Below are positions 44,084 through 55,835 of a stretch of DNA of 64,000 nt, piece by piece; the first letter of the stretch is position 1; the number at the start of each line of letters is the position of its first letter. The translations under genes were made by a program, and so were the position numbers. Origin of the DNA: Takakia lepidozioides (lineage: Eukaryota > Streptophyta > Takakiopsida > Takakiales > Takakiaceae); contig CM060731.1 of assembly GCA_030704615.1 (NCBI GenBank), positions 92,236,756-92,300,755 of the forward strand, in the 5' to 3' direction. The notes below the pieces were generated by a model. The model made no database searches, was not told the origin of the DNA, and saw only the letters and a program-made list of their open reading frames with translations.

Positions 44084-47000
44084 ATGGTAGTTGAGATATA
44101 TCACCGCATGCACAAAGAGAAGAAAGAAATGGAAAGGGAAAACGGGGAGCACCCTCTCGGTCATCGCCATTCGCCTCAGCAAGACAACCGACAACAAGGC
44201 CAAAATGAATTCGATGAGAAAATATCGACGTCAGGCACTCTCCAAAGTGCCTCTGTTCAATTGGACATGCCGAACGGAGAGCTGGCTTCTACCTTAACGA
44301 CTCATGTTTCGCCTTCTATTGCGGCGGCAGCGTCAAGCCCGAACGATTTTGTGGAAGTGGATGATGCTAAGAACACCATCAACTTGTCAAATAAAATCGA
44401 TGGTTTCGAAAGAAGACACGAGGACATGAATACTCTATCTATAAAAGATTGTACCTCAGATCTCGACGAATCAGTTAGAATGGAGTCAGAGATCCTGAGA
44501 AACCCCAATTCAAGAAAAGACTCGTCAAAAGAAAACAGAGCCGAAGCTGGCCTGTTAAGACCACTCCTAAAACTAGGTTCGAAGTTATATGAGCTTGAAA
44601 ACTTGCAAGACAGTTGTGATGATGACATAGACACAGATATGCAAGTTAAACAAGCCAGCCCACCCCACGATACCCAGTGCGCCACAGCTTATGCCCACAT
44701 TCAAACCATGTCGGACGATACGCAAACAGAAAAAGTGCACTCCCCGAAAGCTGGACAAGAGACTTCTTCCCATGTTGAGCACAGGGAAACGGAGGAGGTC
44801 ACCCAAGCTGCGGAGAAGATTGAAGATGCAATAGACAATGGCCAGGGAGCCATGCAGCTGCCGGGGACGAATAAAAGTCCAGACCAAACATTCCAACCTG
44901 CCGAGGCCGCACAAGAAGACAGCGCCCAAGCAGGTGTCAGCCCAGTGGGGAAGACTGAGCTTGAGCGAGAGATGGAACTGTATGAAGCGTCTGAAAGAGA
45001 CGAGCAGGTACGCCTGCTCGCACCCATGCGGCCGGATCAACGGGATTTGCAGATGGACGAACAGCTCGTGGTGAAGGATCCCCAGAATGACAAGAAGCGC
45101 GCCCTGGAGAGCCCGTTGCAAGATCGCCAGAAGAAACGAGGCAGGAGGATCCAAGCGCCTGACGAGAAAAAGAAAGAAGAAGAAGATGTGTGTTTCATTT
45201 GCTTTGATGGTGGCGACCTTGTGCTGTGTGATCGAAGGTATGAATCTTCCGCAGGACATCTTAGAAATTGTGGACTCTGACGACGTCAGAAAGGCTGCTC
45301 TGCTTTGCCTAAGAACTATCAGGGATGATATTAAGCTGAAACTCCTGGATTCCTACAGTCAAATATGTCATGACATTGATGTAGCAGGCTTAGTGTTGTT
45401 ACCTCTACTATCATTTTTTGACATTTCTGAACAGCTCAAATTTGTCACTTTTTATGGTTTTCTAATTTCTAGTTGGGGAGGAGAGTATGTGGTGGCTGTA
45501 TCCAACTGATGTGACTTTGGTGGAACATGTTTGTGGCAGATCTTGTCCAAAGGCATATCATTTGAACTGCATTGGACGTGATTCAGCCTTTTTCAAGAAG
45601 AAGGGAGCTTGGCTATGTGGTATGTGATTCCAAATCTGACAGAAGCTCTTGTAGTGGTTAGGTGTATAAACCATACCTTGCTTCATGATCTCACTGCCTA
45701 TCAGTCTGTGTGTTTTGAAAGAGCATCTTGTATAAGTTGAGGCTAGCAACAATAACCTTTCTTCTTGGTTCATGTGATGGGTACTATATTGTCCTTCCAT
45801 TGATGTCATGATAAGTTGTTACAGCAGTCTTATCAGGATCTCGAAATTGTCTTTGAGTTTTAATCTGTGGATCTGGTGGAGCAAGATTGTGGAAAATGTC
45901 GAAACTGGAGGAAACTGGGGCTTTCGTAGTCAAGTCTGTAGTAGCCATCAGAGAGAACTCTCTAGGGTTGACTGTACTGATTCCCTTCCATATTTCCCTT
46001 ATATGTTGCTCTGATTGTCATTTGTAATTCTCTGGTATTCGGACTTGTTTATGTAGGCTGGCACTTTTGCTCGGTGTGCACAAAGCCAGGCAGTTTTCAA
46101 TGTTACACCTGCCCCACTGCGTACTGTGGAAATTGTGTCAAAGAGGCTGATTTCCTGCTGTTGCGGAAAAGGAAAGGGTTATGTGAGGAATGTCTGCCAG
46201 TCGTGAGCATGATTGAGCACAATGAAACTGTAAATGCAGAAGGGGTATGCACTGCTCCTTTACTGCTATTGCTGATTGAAGGGGCAAGTTCCAGACAAAG
46301 GAGGTTTTGTCTAGCATAGGCAAATGTATTCCAAGTCCAATGTGTCATGGGCACAGTCAGTTAGGCTCTGGTGGGATATATTAAAGAGGTTAGCTTTTGA
46401 TGTGTCTCATGGTCTCTTATTGCTTTGCACATGGTCCACTAGAAGTTTTTTCTTGACAACGCATCCCTGTAGCATTGATACAACTTCCAGTACAAATGGT
46501 AGCACTGTTATAGTGGTATGTTCCAGAAGCTTATGATTTGTTGTGTTCATGGAAGTTGCCAGGATGTTGCAGTGCATGTAAAGACATTCTCAGGTCAGTC
46601 TTGGTTTCCGGACTTGTTGTAGGGGAGTGCTAATTTTGCTGATGACCACAGGTGGAAGTGGATTTCGAAGATCAGGAGACATATGAGTGTTTGTTCAAAG
46701 AGTATTGGGGGGATCTCAAGGGCAAGCTATCCTTGACATTGCCAGAGATAGATAAGGATGGGAAGGCTGTGGAAGGGATCGATATGGATGTAGGGGACGT
46801 TGGATCAGACACTGAAGATCACACCGACAATTATGACTCAGGTACTGATTCAGAGAAAGCCCCGGAGGAGGCTGATCAGGATGAAAGTGAAGCTGAGGAT
46901 GAGAGCGAAGGGAATAGGGAAGTAAACGAGGGTGTCCCTGTCTTGTCTCAGTATAGTGAACAAGACATGGAGCCAGATGAAGTTGATGGTAACAAAGAAG

Positions 47001-50000
47001 ATAAGCATGAGGATGAGTTCCAACCCCCAAAGATCGAAAGTTGGGCATCGAAAGAGCTTTTAGAGTTTCTCGTGTTCATGAAAGAGGATCCAAAAAAACC
47101 TCTCACAAGGTTTGCTTTCACAAAATTGCTGTGGGCATACATCAAGCGCCAGAAACTCCAGGACCCTCGCAAGAAGAGCCAAATTGTTTGTGACGAACGA
47201 CTACGCAACATATTTCGGAAAAAGATTGTGGGACATTTTGAAATGTTCAAGGATCTTCAAATGCATTTTCCTCCTAAAGGCTCTGTTGGTGCCACAAAGA
47301 GCGGAGGGGGTGCTAGCAACACTGATGAACGATTGGGTGCTAAAGACGACACAGTGGTAGTAGATGGCATTGACGATAAGCTGAACCGAGGCTCAGGCAA
47401 GGATAAGCGTAAGGGACGCAGAAAGTTGGATGAGGAGAAGTTTGAGAGACCAGATAGCGATCAGTATGCGGCTATCACTCCCAAAAACATCAATCTCATA
47501 TATTTGCGGAGGACACTAATGGAAGATTTATTGGACGATCCTGAGTTCCATAATAAGGTGGTAGATACATTTGTGAGGATTCGTGTCCCAGGAATGACCA
47601 GTAAGACGGAGATGTGCTACAGACTTGTACAAGTCACAGGTAATTCCAGGCTACAGGAGCAGGTCCTTGAATTCTTTGATGGTTTTGTGCTCTTACTGTG
47701 GTGATAAAGGTTTGGTGCTGTTGTTTCTCATGTCAGTCATCTTTTTTCCATCTTTTCACAATACAGGGACAAGATCACAGGCAGAGCGGTACAAGGTTGG
47801 GAGGAGAACAACGAATGTGGTTCTGGAGATCTTGAATCTTCAAAAGAAAGAGGATGCAACAATTGACCTAGTTTCAAATCAGGACTTCAACGAGGTCAAT
47901 CTAACGTGATCTCAAATACTGGGCATTTGTTTACCATTACAATGCTTTATGTTTTGACAACAAACTCAGCGCATCTGCACCCTATGTTAGGAACTGAAGA
48001 AGTCAGTGGGGAGTTATTTATAACAGCTCATCTCTGATGTACATGATGTAGTTGATTGTCTCATGCTCTTGGATTGACCCCCTAAGTGATGAGAGGCAGC
48101 ATCTTCCCTTTTTTGTCTTTGTTTCTTCTCCTTGAGGTTTTTGTCTTGGGGTCTTTGTTTTCATGTCGTATGCTCTTCTTTACCTTGGATGTGGCTATCT
48201 TTTGAACTTCGGTTACCTCTCAAATGTGAGTTCAGAGTTTACTTGGCTCTCACATTGATTTATGTTGTGTGTGTTGATGATGCATTGGCACTTGTCCAGC
48301 TTAAGTCTTGTGGTAAGAGTTGTTGTAGATACAACATGAGGTTTCTATGAATCCCAGTCTTCCACCGTCTTGTTGGAATGCATATAATGCTTATGATACC
48401 TTGTAAAGCTAGCCATGTACAAAGTCAAACCTAAATTTATTTTCTCAAGCTCATTTTGAATCATTCTTTTGGTTGTTGAAAATAGTTGTCAGATTCATTT
48501 CAGCAATTGTGTTTGGTTGTCGTCACAAGTGTGATGAAGATGTAGGTTGTCTTAGTTTATCCGTGATTTATTTTCTTTGCATGTGAGAGTGCAGATTGTT
48601 AGGGACTTCAATGGGCCTGTTATGGTGGATGCAGGAGGAGTGCCAACGGTTGCGCCAGAGCATCAAATGTGGGTTCATCAAGGCCATGACTGTGGTATGT
48701 ACCACTTTCTGTTGTACGCAGCTCCCTTGGTACTGCTTATCTGAACTTGTCTTTGCTTTCCAACATTTTGTTTTGTTAATCCTATAGGACAGATCAGTGC
48801 AAAAAGCATCATGGAACCAATTTAGGGTTACTTTCCATGTAAACCCATTCCCGTTACATGACGTCATCCAAAAATGGGTTTGACCACGGGTCACATCCAC
48901 TCACACCCCTTTCCATGCACCACCATGGAACGGGACCCGTCCAGTGGTTTCCACCGGCACTTTTGCACGTGTGTGACCAAAAAAGTGTGTCGAGGAAATG
49001 TGTCGAGGAAATGTGTCGAGGAAGATGACCTATTTAGCAAGTCATGGGAGGAAAAACACTGGCTAGTGTAGGTCAACCATGGAGAACGGGACCCGTACGC
49101 CCAACGCCTCACCAAAAGTGAGGGCTCCGCTGCATGGGACCCGGCCAGGCCCTGCACGGGTCTCGACATCGGGAAGTGCATGGAACGGGGTGCCTGGACC
49201 CATTCTCTCTTCGTGTGACATCAGCAGAACGGGAGAACGGGTCACATGGAAAGTAACCCTTAGTCCCACCTTTCTAGAAGTTCCCAGTATGTCAATATGA
49301 GTGTCCATGAATGGACCATGAAAGTCCTGATCCCATGTCCCTCCTTGGTAGACACATACATCATTATTCACTTTTTTTTCTCATAGTTGTATATATAATA
49401 TTGGTTTGTCCTTTAAGACGGGTACTTGCAAATGTTAACTTGAGCTTCTACAGGGCCAACTGGAGGATAAGGCCATTGCTTTGCAGGAGGCAAAAGTCAA
49501 TGATGTAAGCCATTACTTTGTTTCTTTTGACACAGAAAGGAATGGTGAAAATTTTGGCTGTTCCTGCACGACTCTTTCTTGGATCAAGCCTGCCTTCTTC
49601 GTGATTGTCTCAGTTGATGACTGCAAGTCAGTTGCTTGATGACCATTGGTTGCTGCGCAGTTTGAACTGTTCACCTGAAATGGATCTGTTTTACAGCAGA
49701 TGCTCACTAATACAAAGAATAGTGTCATTGTGCTATTCTCTTTTGCTTACAGTGCTGTGATACTTGTTGTGCTGGTTCAACCTTTTCTGCCTTTCACTGA
49801 AAGCAGCGGTTCGTGTATTTGTGCAGTGGTTTGAAAATGAGCGGCAGCGGCTGATCAACCTCAGAGATCGCGCAAGTGAGAAGGGTCGCAAGAAAGAATA
49901 TCCTTCCTTTCCTAGTAGTTCATTTTGTTTGTGTTGGTCGGTGGTGTTGGGAGTTCTGCTTTGCGGCGGTCAGTACTTGCATTGTTGGAGTTGCATGGGG

Positions 50001-52073
50001 TTCCTTATGTGTTTTAGCAATCTTGTCCATATATCAGAGGACTGCTTTAGACTTTCCTGATAGAGTAGATTGTCTGTTGGGCGCTCCTGATTTTGGCTAC
50101 TCAATACAGCTAAACTGAGGATGTCTGGTAGGGTAATGGTTATGATATTGTGCTTTGAAATGGCCGGAGGTGTTTTCAGCATATGAAAAGGTAGTGCAAT
50201 TGGTTTGATATGGTGATTAAGTGCTTGTCTGGTATCCTTGACCAGAATCCCTTTATTACATTGAGGGAGTGTGTGGAGAAGTTGCAGGAGCTTAGCAGCC
50301 CGGCGTTTCGGGCTGCAAAGCTGCAGGCAAGACCTGAAGTCAGTGCGGATCCACATATGGACCCTGCATATGAGTCTGACGTGAGTGATGGCAAGCCAGT
50401 TTCAGGTCTGCATCTGTCTCCCTTGTCTCTTGATGCTTTTGAATGAAGCTAAATGGAGTTTGAAATTTTCAAATTCACTACCACTTTGGTAGCAGAACCT
50501 TATTTCTGGTCTTTTCCTGGATGTCTCGGAAGTTTCTGGCTCATGAACACATCCTGATACTGCATATTATTGCGTACTGAATCCTGGAAGCATTCAATCT
50601 CAATCTTAGTGTACATGTACAACATGCAGCACCGTTCCCAGAACAATGATGGAATAAGACATTCTGAACCTTGCATGTGGTTTGGCAAACACTTGGGTGG
50701 AAACTTTTCCAGGGAGCACTTGGGAAAAGGAGTCTGGAAGTGCAGATGTCTCAGGAAGAGTCGGCTGGGAAGACACCAGTTTCTATGGAAAAAGAGGGGA
50801 TTCTGATATCCATAGGTCTAAGCCTTCTGTTTGGGATGATAAACCTCGCAATAGAGATGTGGGTCGTGGCGGTTATGAATCAGGTCGATCTGGTGAGAAA
50901 CAGTTATTGCGAAGTGATGCAAATTATGGTATGGATGATGAGAAGCCTCATGGCAGTAATGAGAAAGAAGGGACTAAGGTTTGGGACAAATACTGGGCCA
51001 GAGATCATCCACAAGAACAAGATCGTGATCGAGGGGATGGATATAGGTGGAAGGACAATGGTGGAGGGCACATTGAGCAGCGGGATGATGATGTGACCGA
51101 CGCTAAGTTTGACTATCAAAGTGGGGTCACCCCAGTCTTTGATCAGCTCAATTCTGATTGGGGTGTAAAAGATGTAGTGGCCCCAGCTCCTTCCCTTCCA
51201 GCTGCATCTAATTTGGGATATGCCGCAGCCATGCCAAGTGTTTTGAGTCAGTCGGCCCTAGAGACCATGGAGAAGGAGAAACTGTGGCATTACCAGGACC
51301 CTAGTGGAACCATTCAGGGGCCCTTTTCAATGGAACAATTAAGGAAGTGGAATACCACAGGGTTTTTCCCTCTTGACTTGAAAATTTGGAAAATTGATCA
51401 GTCTCGCGCCACTTCCATTCTACTGACTGAGGCCTTGGAGGGAAGACTTACGAAAAAGACAGATCCCTGGACAGTAAGTGCAATGGGTGGATTTGGTGGC
51501 AGTGGTAGGGAATTTGGGGGTGGCTCTTCATTACCCAGGCCCAGCAATGCCTGGCGTGACAACTGGGGGGGTACCACTCGGGAGAGTGGCCGAGAGGCAG
51601 GTGATATAGGAAAGTGGGGTGCAGAGAGTGGCGGGCGAGTTGAACCAGGTCGTTCTATTCGCTCCGCTGACTGGGATGCACGTGACACTAGCGCCACTAA
51701 TGATCGAGGCAGCGACTGGGGCCATGGTCGAAGCAGCTATGGTGCGTCTACCCCCACAACTGGCAGAGCAGAGGACTGGAGTGCTCCTCGGTCCTCTGGG
51801 GACAATAATGGCTGGGGTTCCCCCCACAAGGGAAGAGGAGAGAGTGGTAGTTGGGGTTTGCAGGACAACAGTGGCAAGGGTGCGGGGAGGTCCAGTTGGG
51901 CACGTAGCTCCAGTCGTGATTCCAGTGCTATTGGGTCCTGGAAGGATGCCACTGGCCGGGATGGGTCTCGTCCTTCAAGGGGACCAAAAGGCTCTAAGAA
52001 AGACATTCCTTGCAGATTTCACCAGAAAGGATTTTGCCGAAGAGGTGAGACCTGTGAGTTCTGGCATGGGTAG
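44084..52073 (+). CDS. NERD/C3H44-type protein: PHD-SWIB-Plus3-GYF-CCCH
   Basis: Ten exons with matching phases: 44084-45237, 45540-45619, 46057-46244, 46652-47639, 47767-47894, 48635-48694, 49454-49504, 49827-49897, 50260-50405, 50713-52073; total 4227 nt, 1408 aa. Domains: PHD/zinc region 368-470 (DVCFICFDGGDLVLCDRR then SCPKAYHLNCIGRDSAFF), SWIB about 605-685 (WASKELLEFLVFMKEDPKKP), Plus-3 about 756-870, GYF about 1146-1200 (LWHYQDPSGTIQGPFSMEQL), CCCH finger 1387-1407 (CRFHQKGFCRRGETCEFWH). Between GYF and CCCH lie WG/GW motifs like the Argonaute hooks of Arabidopsis NERD, a histone-reading silencing factor. All introns are GT-AG except intron 8 (AT-AC). A further in-frame GT at 51474 leaves a small extra intron possible. 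The start is the first Met of the open frame. Confidence 0.9.
48825..49259. mobile_element. Harbinger/Tourist-type MITE in intron 6
   Basis: Ends GGGTTACTTTCCATGTAAAC and, read inward from the right, GGGTTACTTTCCATGTGACC: inverted termini of about 30 bp. It is flanked by TTA on both sides (48822-48824, 49260-49262), the 3-bp duplication of PIF/Harbinger elements. Length 435 bp, non-coding. It contains a short triplicate (TGTGTCGAGGAAA, 48988-49025). Confidence 0.85.
49898..50259 (+). other. U12-type AT-AC intron (intron 8 of the NERD-like gene)
   Basis: The donor is ATATCCTT directly after ...AAGAAAGA. A near-consensus U12 branch site, TCCTTGAC, lies at 50235-50242. The intron ends in AC at 50259, 18 bases after the presumed branch A. 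Splicing joins GRKK-E-LRECVEKLQ in frame, matching the known protein family. No GT-AG alternative keeps this reading. It would be removed by the minor spliceosome. Confidence 0.9.
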
Positions 52074-52690
52074 AGATAGATATTGCTAAGAAACTGAGAT
52101 CTTAAAGGGATGTGGGACGCCTCGACTTTGGCATCTTTCCCCTGAAGTTAAGTCTATGGTCCTGTGACTCTCTTTGTGATTGCTGTTCTGGCAGGACAGA
52201 TGAAAATTGTGTCGCTGCTCGGACCCTGTGCTCAGTGCACAATATGACTATGAAGCTTCTATGTACAGCTGCCCAAGTTTTGTCTACTAGTCAACTAGTG
52301 AATGGACAGTGCCCTTCACCGTGGAGCACTGCCAGTTGCTGATACAATGCTGGGCATGAGAGGAATCTATTGAGTCCTTGAATAGTATATGTATGGGTAT
52401 CACTTACAACCGTTTATTGTGGTCAACTTTCTGGTCAGGTCACAATATCTGCCAGAAAGTATCCTCTAATAATTCAAACAAACTTGTGAACGCATGAAAC
52501 CCCAAATCAAGTATTTGATTTTCTGATATGGAATTTAGAGAAACAAGCATGCTTAAAATCATTCGGGCATTCAAAATTTCTTCAGTTAAGCAAATACTTG
52601 ATAAAGCACAAAAGCTGTGTTTTATTGTGTTCGTGAGATTATTTTGTTTCTTGGGAGTTAGTTTTTTTTTCTTTTTATACAGAACAGGGG
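52074..52690 (+). other. 3' flank of the NERD-like gene
   Basis: Probable 3' UTR and downstream sequence. No frame is recognised. No single poly(A) signal stands out. Confidence 0.4.
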
Positions 52691-53262
52691 ACAGAGGCCC
52701 TGGTTAAATTTTATTTAAAACTTATTAAGGAGAAAAAATTTAAAACCCCGGTTACACCATAAGGCACACCGTAGTCAGTGCGGGTGACTTCAAAATGGTT
52801 GAATCCCCTGACGATAGAAGGGGTTCTACTCACCTTTCACAGGCCAATGACGACGCTAACCAATGTCTCTCTCTCTCTCAAAACCACAACATTGCTGAAT
52901 CCTTCCCTCTGACCACCAGCTCCCCTACCTCCCCTTCCCCTCTTTGCACATGGTCAAACAACCGAGACTTGTATAATCTGCAAATGGCTAGACTCGACAG
53001 GGTTTATACCTCCCTTAACATTGCACAGTGGGTTAAGAGGAACCCTCAAGACCCCATCCTTCAGGGGTTCGACCGTGCACTTGTCTCTTGGAAGCAGATC
53101 TGCCTCCCAAAAAAAATGGGAGGCCTACTGGTTCAAATTCCACCTAAGCTTTACTCTTGGCAGCATCAGAGCCTCTTCAAGACTCTTCTGCACGGGTTTC
53201 TTCGTGATAATTTTAGAGCTAGGTGGATCGTAAGGGTCCTTGGTTTCTCTTCACCCTCGTGA
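52690..53262 (+). mobile_element. Chimeric LINE fragment
   Basis: Starts with the LINE 3'-end signature (TTTAAAACCCCGGTTACACC, 52738). Plus frame 52795-53262 then joins a late endonuclease segment (CTWSNNRDLYNLQMARLDRV) straight to the post-RT segment (SWKQICLPKKMGGLLVQIPP). The whole RT is missing between them, so it is an internally deleted copy. Confidence 0.65.
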
Positions 53263-53620
53263 AGGGGCATGACTAAAATCCAGCTATCAATGTAGTTAGA
53301 TTCATGCATTTTGCCATCCAGGGTTGCCCAGAAATCAGCCCGTTCAGCAGGGTCATTTGGGGCATAGATGTTAACCAAGCCTAGGGAGCCTGCATTGTTT
53401 GAGATTAAGTGCACAGAACTGAAGACGTCCTGGGATCCAAAGCTGTTCATCAGAGATAAGAGGGAAGATTGAGGGGGACAGGAGAATGGCTGTCCCTCCT
53501 AACGATCCTTTTGAGGTAGGTTTCCAAAGGGTCTTGTCTTTGGGCTAGAGTTGGTCAGTGAGAGAGTGGATTTTGTGCAGATCGAGTTTGTGTTCCTGGA
53601 TAAAGATGATGGCACTACAA
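53263..53620 (-). pseudogene. LINE endonuclease fragment
   Basis: The minus strand reads SLGLVNIYAPNDPAERADFW (53340-53400) and IIFIQEHKLDLHKIHSL (53560-53610), the central and N-terminal parts of the APE endonuclease, separated by frameshifts. It is head to head with the plus-strand fragment at 52690-53262. Confidence 0.7.
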
Positions 53621-54110
53621 GCATTCGTAGATTGGAAGAACAAGTCATCTACCAATATGGTACACCAAAGATTGTTCTGACAGACCAAGGAACAGAGTGG
53701 GGGAAAGAGTTTGAGGAGGTATGCATACAACACGACCGCTCGGCACCCTATTGGCCACAAAGCAATGGAATGGTGGAGCGCATCATCAAGTCACTCAAGC
53801 AAAGCATTCGGGTTCTAAGTATACAAGGGAACAATGAGTGGGACTGAGACCTCTACAAAGCTTTGTTCAGGTACACAGTCAAGGTACAAACATCAACACG
53901 GTTCTCACCATACAAAGTGTTCATAGGAAGGACTTACTCATGGATGTTGACAATCGCTGGGTACGAATCACCGAGCTAGTGAACTTGAACGACGGAGAAA
54001 AAGACATAAAACCAAATGATGAGAGAAAAGGTGGAGCTCTTAGCTCAAATCGACGTCGCACTCCATGAGAATGTACTCAAAGCGCAGAAGGAGCAGTAGG
54101 AGAGTTACGC
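53610..54110 (+). pseudogene. Gypsy integrase fragment
   Basis: The plus frame includes YQYGTPKIVLTDQGTEWGKE, APYWPQSNGMVERIIKSLKQ and SIRV: the second Asp and the Glu of an integrase core. It decays in other frames to about 54110 and stops close to the CACTA-like end at 54151. It is not closely similar to either gypsy element above. Confidence 0.75.
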
Positions 54111-54175
54111 AGCTCGTAGAACGAGCAACTCCACCCTGGAATCGCTAAGTCACTATTGCAAATAGGGGGGGTTAG

Positions 54176-54560
54176 CGACGCCAGCCGCGCCCCCACGCGC
54201 GGCGCGGCGCTTAGCGTGTGACGCCAGCCCGCGGCCCCGTTTTGCGACGCCTCGGCGTCGCCATACGACGCGGCGCGCCATCGTGCGATGCCCGCACATC
54301 GCAAGGCGGGTTGGACCCAGCTCCGAGGCCAGTCTGCGACGCCCGGGCGTCGCAAGGTACAATGAAGGGCAAAAAGGCAGCCCACCCTTGCGACGGGTTT
54401 TTTTTCTTGTGACGGATGTGGGTCGCTAGTGAATGCTGCTTTTTTGTTTGAGTGAAAGGGCCCAGCGCCGGGGCCAGTTTGCGACGCCCGGGCGTCGCAA
54501 GGTACAACGAAGGGCAAAAATGCAGCCCATCCTTGCGACGGGTTTTTTTTCTTGCGACGG
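54176..54560. repeat. GCGACGCC palindromic subterminal repeats
   Basis: GCGACG/CGTCGC occurs about twenty times. The perfect palindrome GCGACGCCCGGGCGTCGC appears twice (54337 and 54481). GACGGGTTTTTTTTCTTG and GTCGCTAGT are duplicated along with it (54396-54435; 54536-54575). Isolated copies occur at 55265-55350. The pattern fits transposase-binding subterminal repeats. Confidence 0.75.
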
Positions 54561-54599
54561 ATGGGGGTCGCTAGTCAACGCTGCCTTTTTGTTTGAACT

Positions 54600-55835
54600 T
54601 TAAAGGGCAGGGAGAGGGGGTGGGGACGGGGGATAGAACACTGGGGGTTTCCCCCACATTTTTTTTATTTTTTTTTGCCCCTCTGTCCCGCTCCCTCTTG
54701 TCCATTTCCCCTCTCTCTCCACCTCTCTCCCTTCCCGGTGGGGGCACTAGGCCATCGAGCTTTGAAAAACCATCTTTAGGAAGAAATGAGACTTCTTCTT
54801 CAATATGCCCACATCCATTTCTTTCTTAATCAACTCTTGTAGATAACTCGTGTTGCTCAAAGCTACTGGAAACGTTCGTTGGGAATGACTTCATCATGTT
54901 AGTTACTTTGTGTGGAACATTAGTATCTGGCTTCGACAGTGTTTTCAGGCCGGATTCAATCTCAACTGTGTACTTGCGCTTTGGCAAGCTTTTGGCCCGG
55001 CGGTGGATACGAATCCCAATCCTACGGAGCCGTGAATCCACCCCAGTATGGCTCCAAGGATACTCCCTAGGTGATGGAGTTGTTTGCCTTCATTTGCCAA
55101 ACTTGTCAAACACTCGAACGGTAAAACGAGAGTGAATACAAGCTGGTCTCCGATTTTGAAGTCGTTGTCCCTCCAGCCTAGAACGCGGAACAACATTCGC
55201 TCTCATGTCAGATAACTTCTAGAGAACCTCGGTGAGTCTTATCGGTGAGTCTCGTCGGTGGGGCCGTCGGCGACGCCCAGCTGTCGCAATGTGGCATGAA
55301 GGGGAAGAGGGAGGTCCCAAGGGAGCCGGGATATGCGACGGTGGGGCGTCGCAGCGGGGGGGTTGCAAGTTGGACAAAGGAATCACCTTGAATCAATGCA
55401 TATCCCATCAACAGGTTGATGACAGACAAAGACAAATTTTCCCACCCAAACACTTGAACGGCCTTGGCAATGGCTTTGGCAACATTATCGTCTTTCACAC
55501 CAATTTCGAGGATTCTTTCTTTTGCATCGAGATCATGGTTACCAAATCGATTGAAGGGTTTCCAGGGATAAGTCTTGGTCAGCACTTGTAGAACAAGAAC
55601 CATGTCTTCCAACATTCTTGCCCTCATACAAAAATTCAATAATCCTATAGTCACTTTTCGAGTTACAACTTCACTAGAATCATTCCAAGATCGCCACACC
55701 TCCAAAAGATTTTTTTCATGGAATATTTTTCATTGATCAATCGTAGAAATAAGCTACATGCATGTACATGTACAATCAATCGAAGGGATGGGTACAATTC
55801 TGTGCGAGAATTGTTATGTAGCTTTGATTACGTGT
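54600..55835 (-). other. Uncharacterised region of the TNP2-CACTA element
   Basis: Minus-strand frames 55705-55370 (MVLVLQVLTKTYPWKPFNRF, NHDLDAKERILEIGVKDDNV, AKAIAKAVQVFGWENLSLSV) and 55041-54826 look protein-like but match nothing I know. They could be an accessory (TNP1-like) gene or captured host exons. Confidence 0.35.

Noticed and set aside
44302-45259. Minus-strand ORFs of 100-224 codons over exon 1 of the NERD-like gene
   Set aside because: They are antisense shadows; plus-strand domain matches, splice sites and phases explain the region.
50381-50386. GTGAGT at 50381 as the donor of exon 9
   Set aside because: It gives the wrong phase for exon 10; the GT at 50406 restores the frame and a total length divisible by three.
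54151-54170. The CACTA-like end at 54151 as proof of an intact element
   Set aside because: No matching right terminus was found, so only a provisional boundary is claimed.
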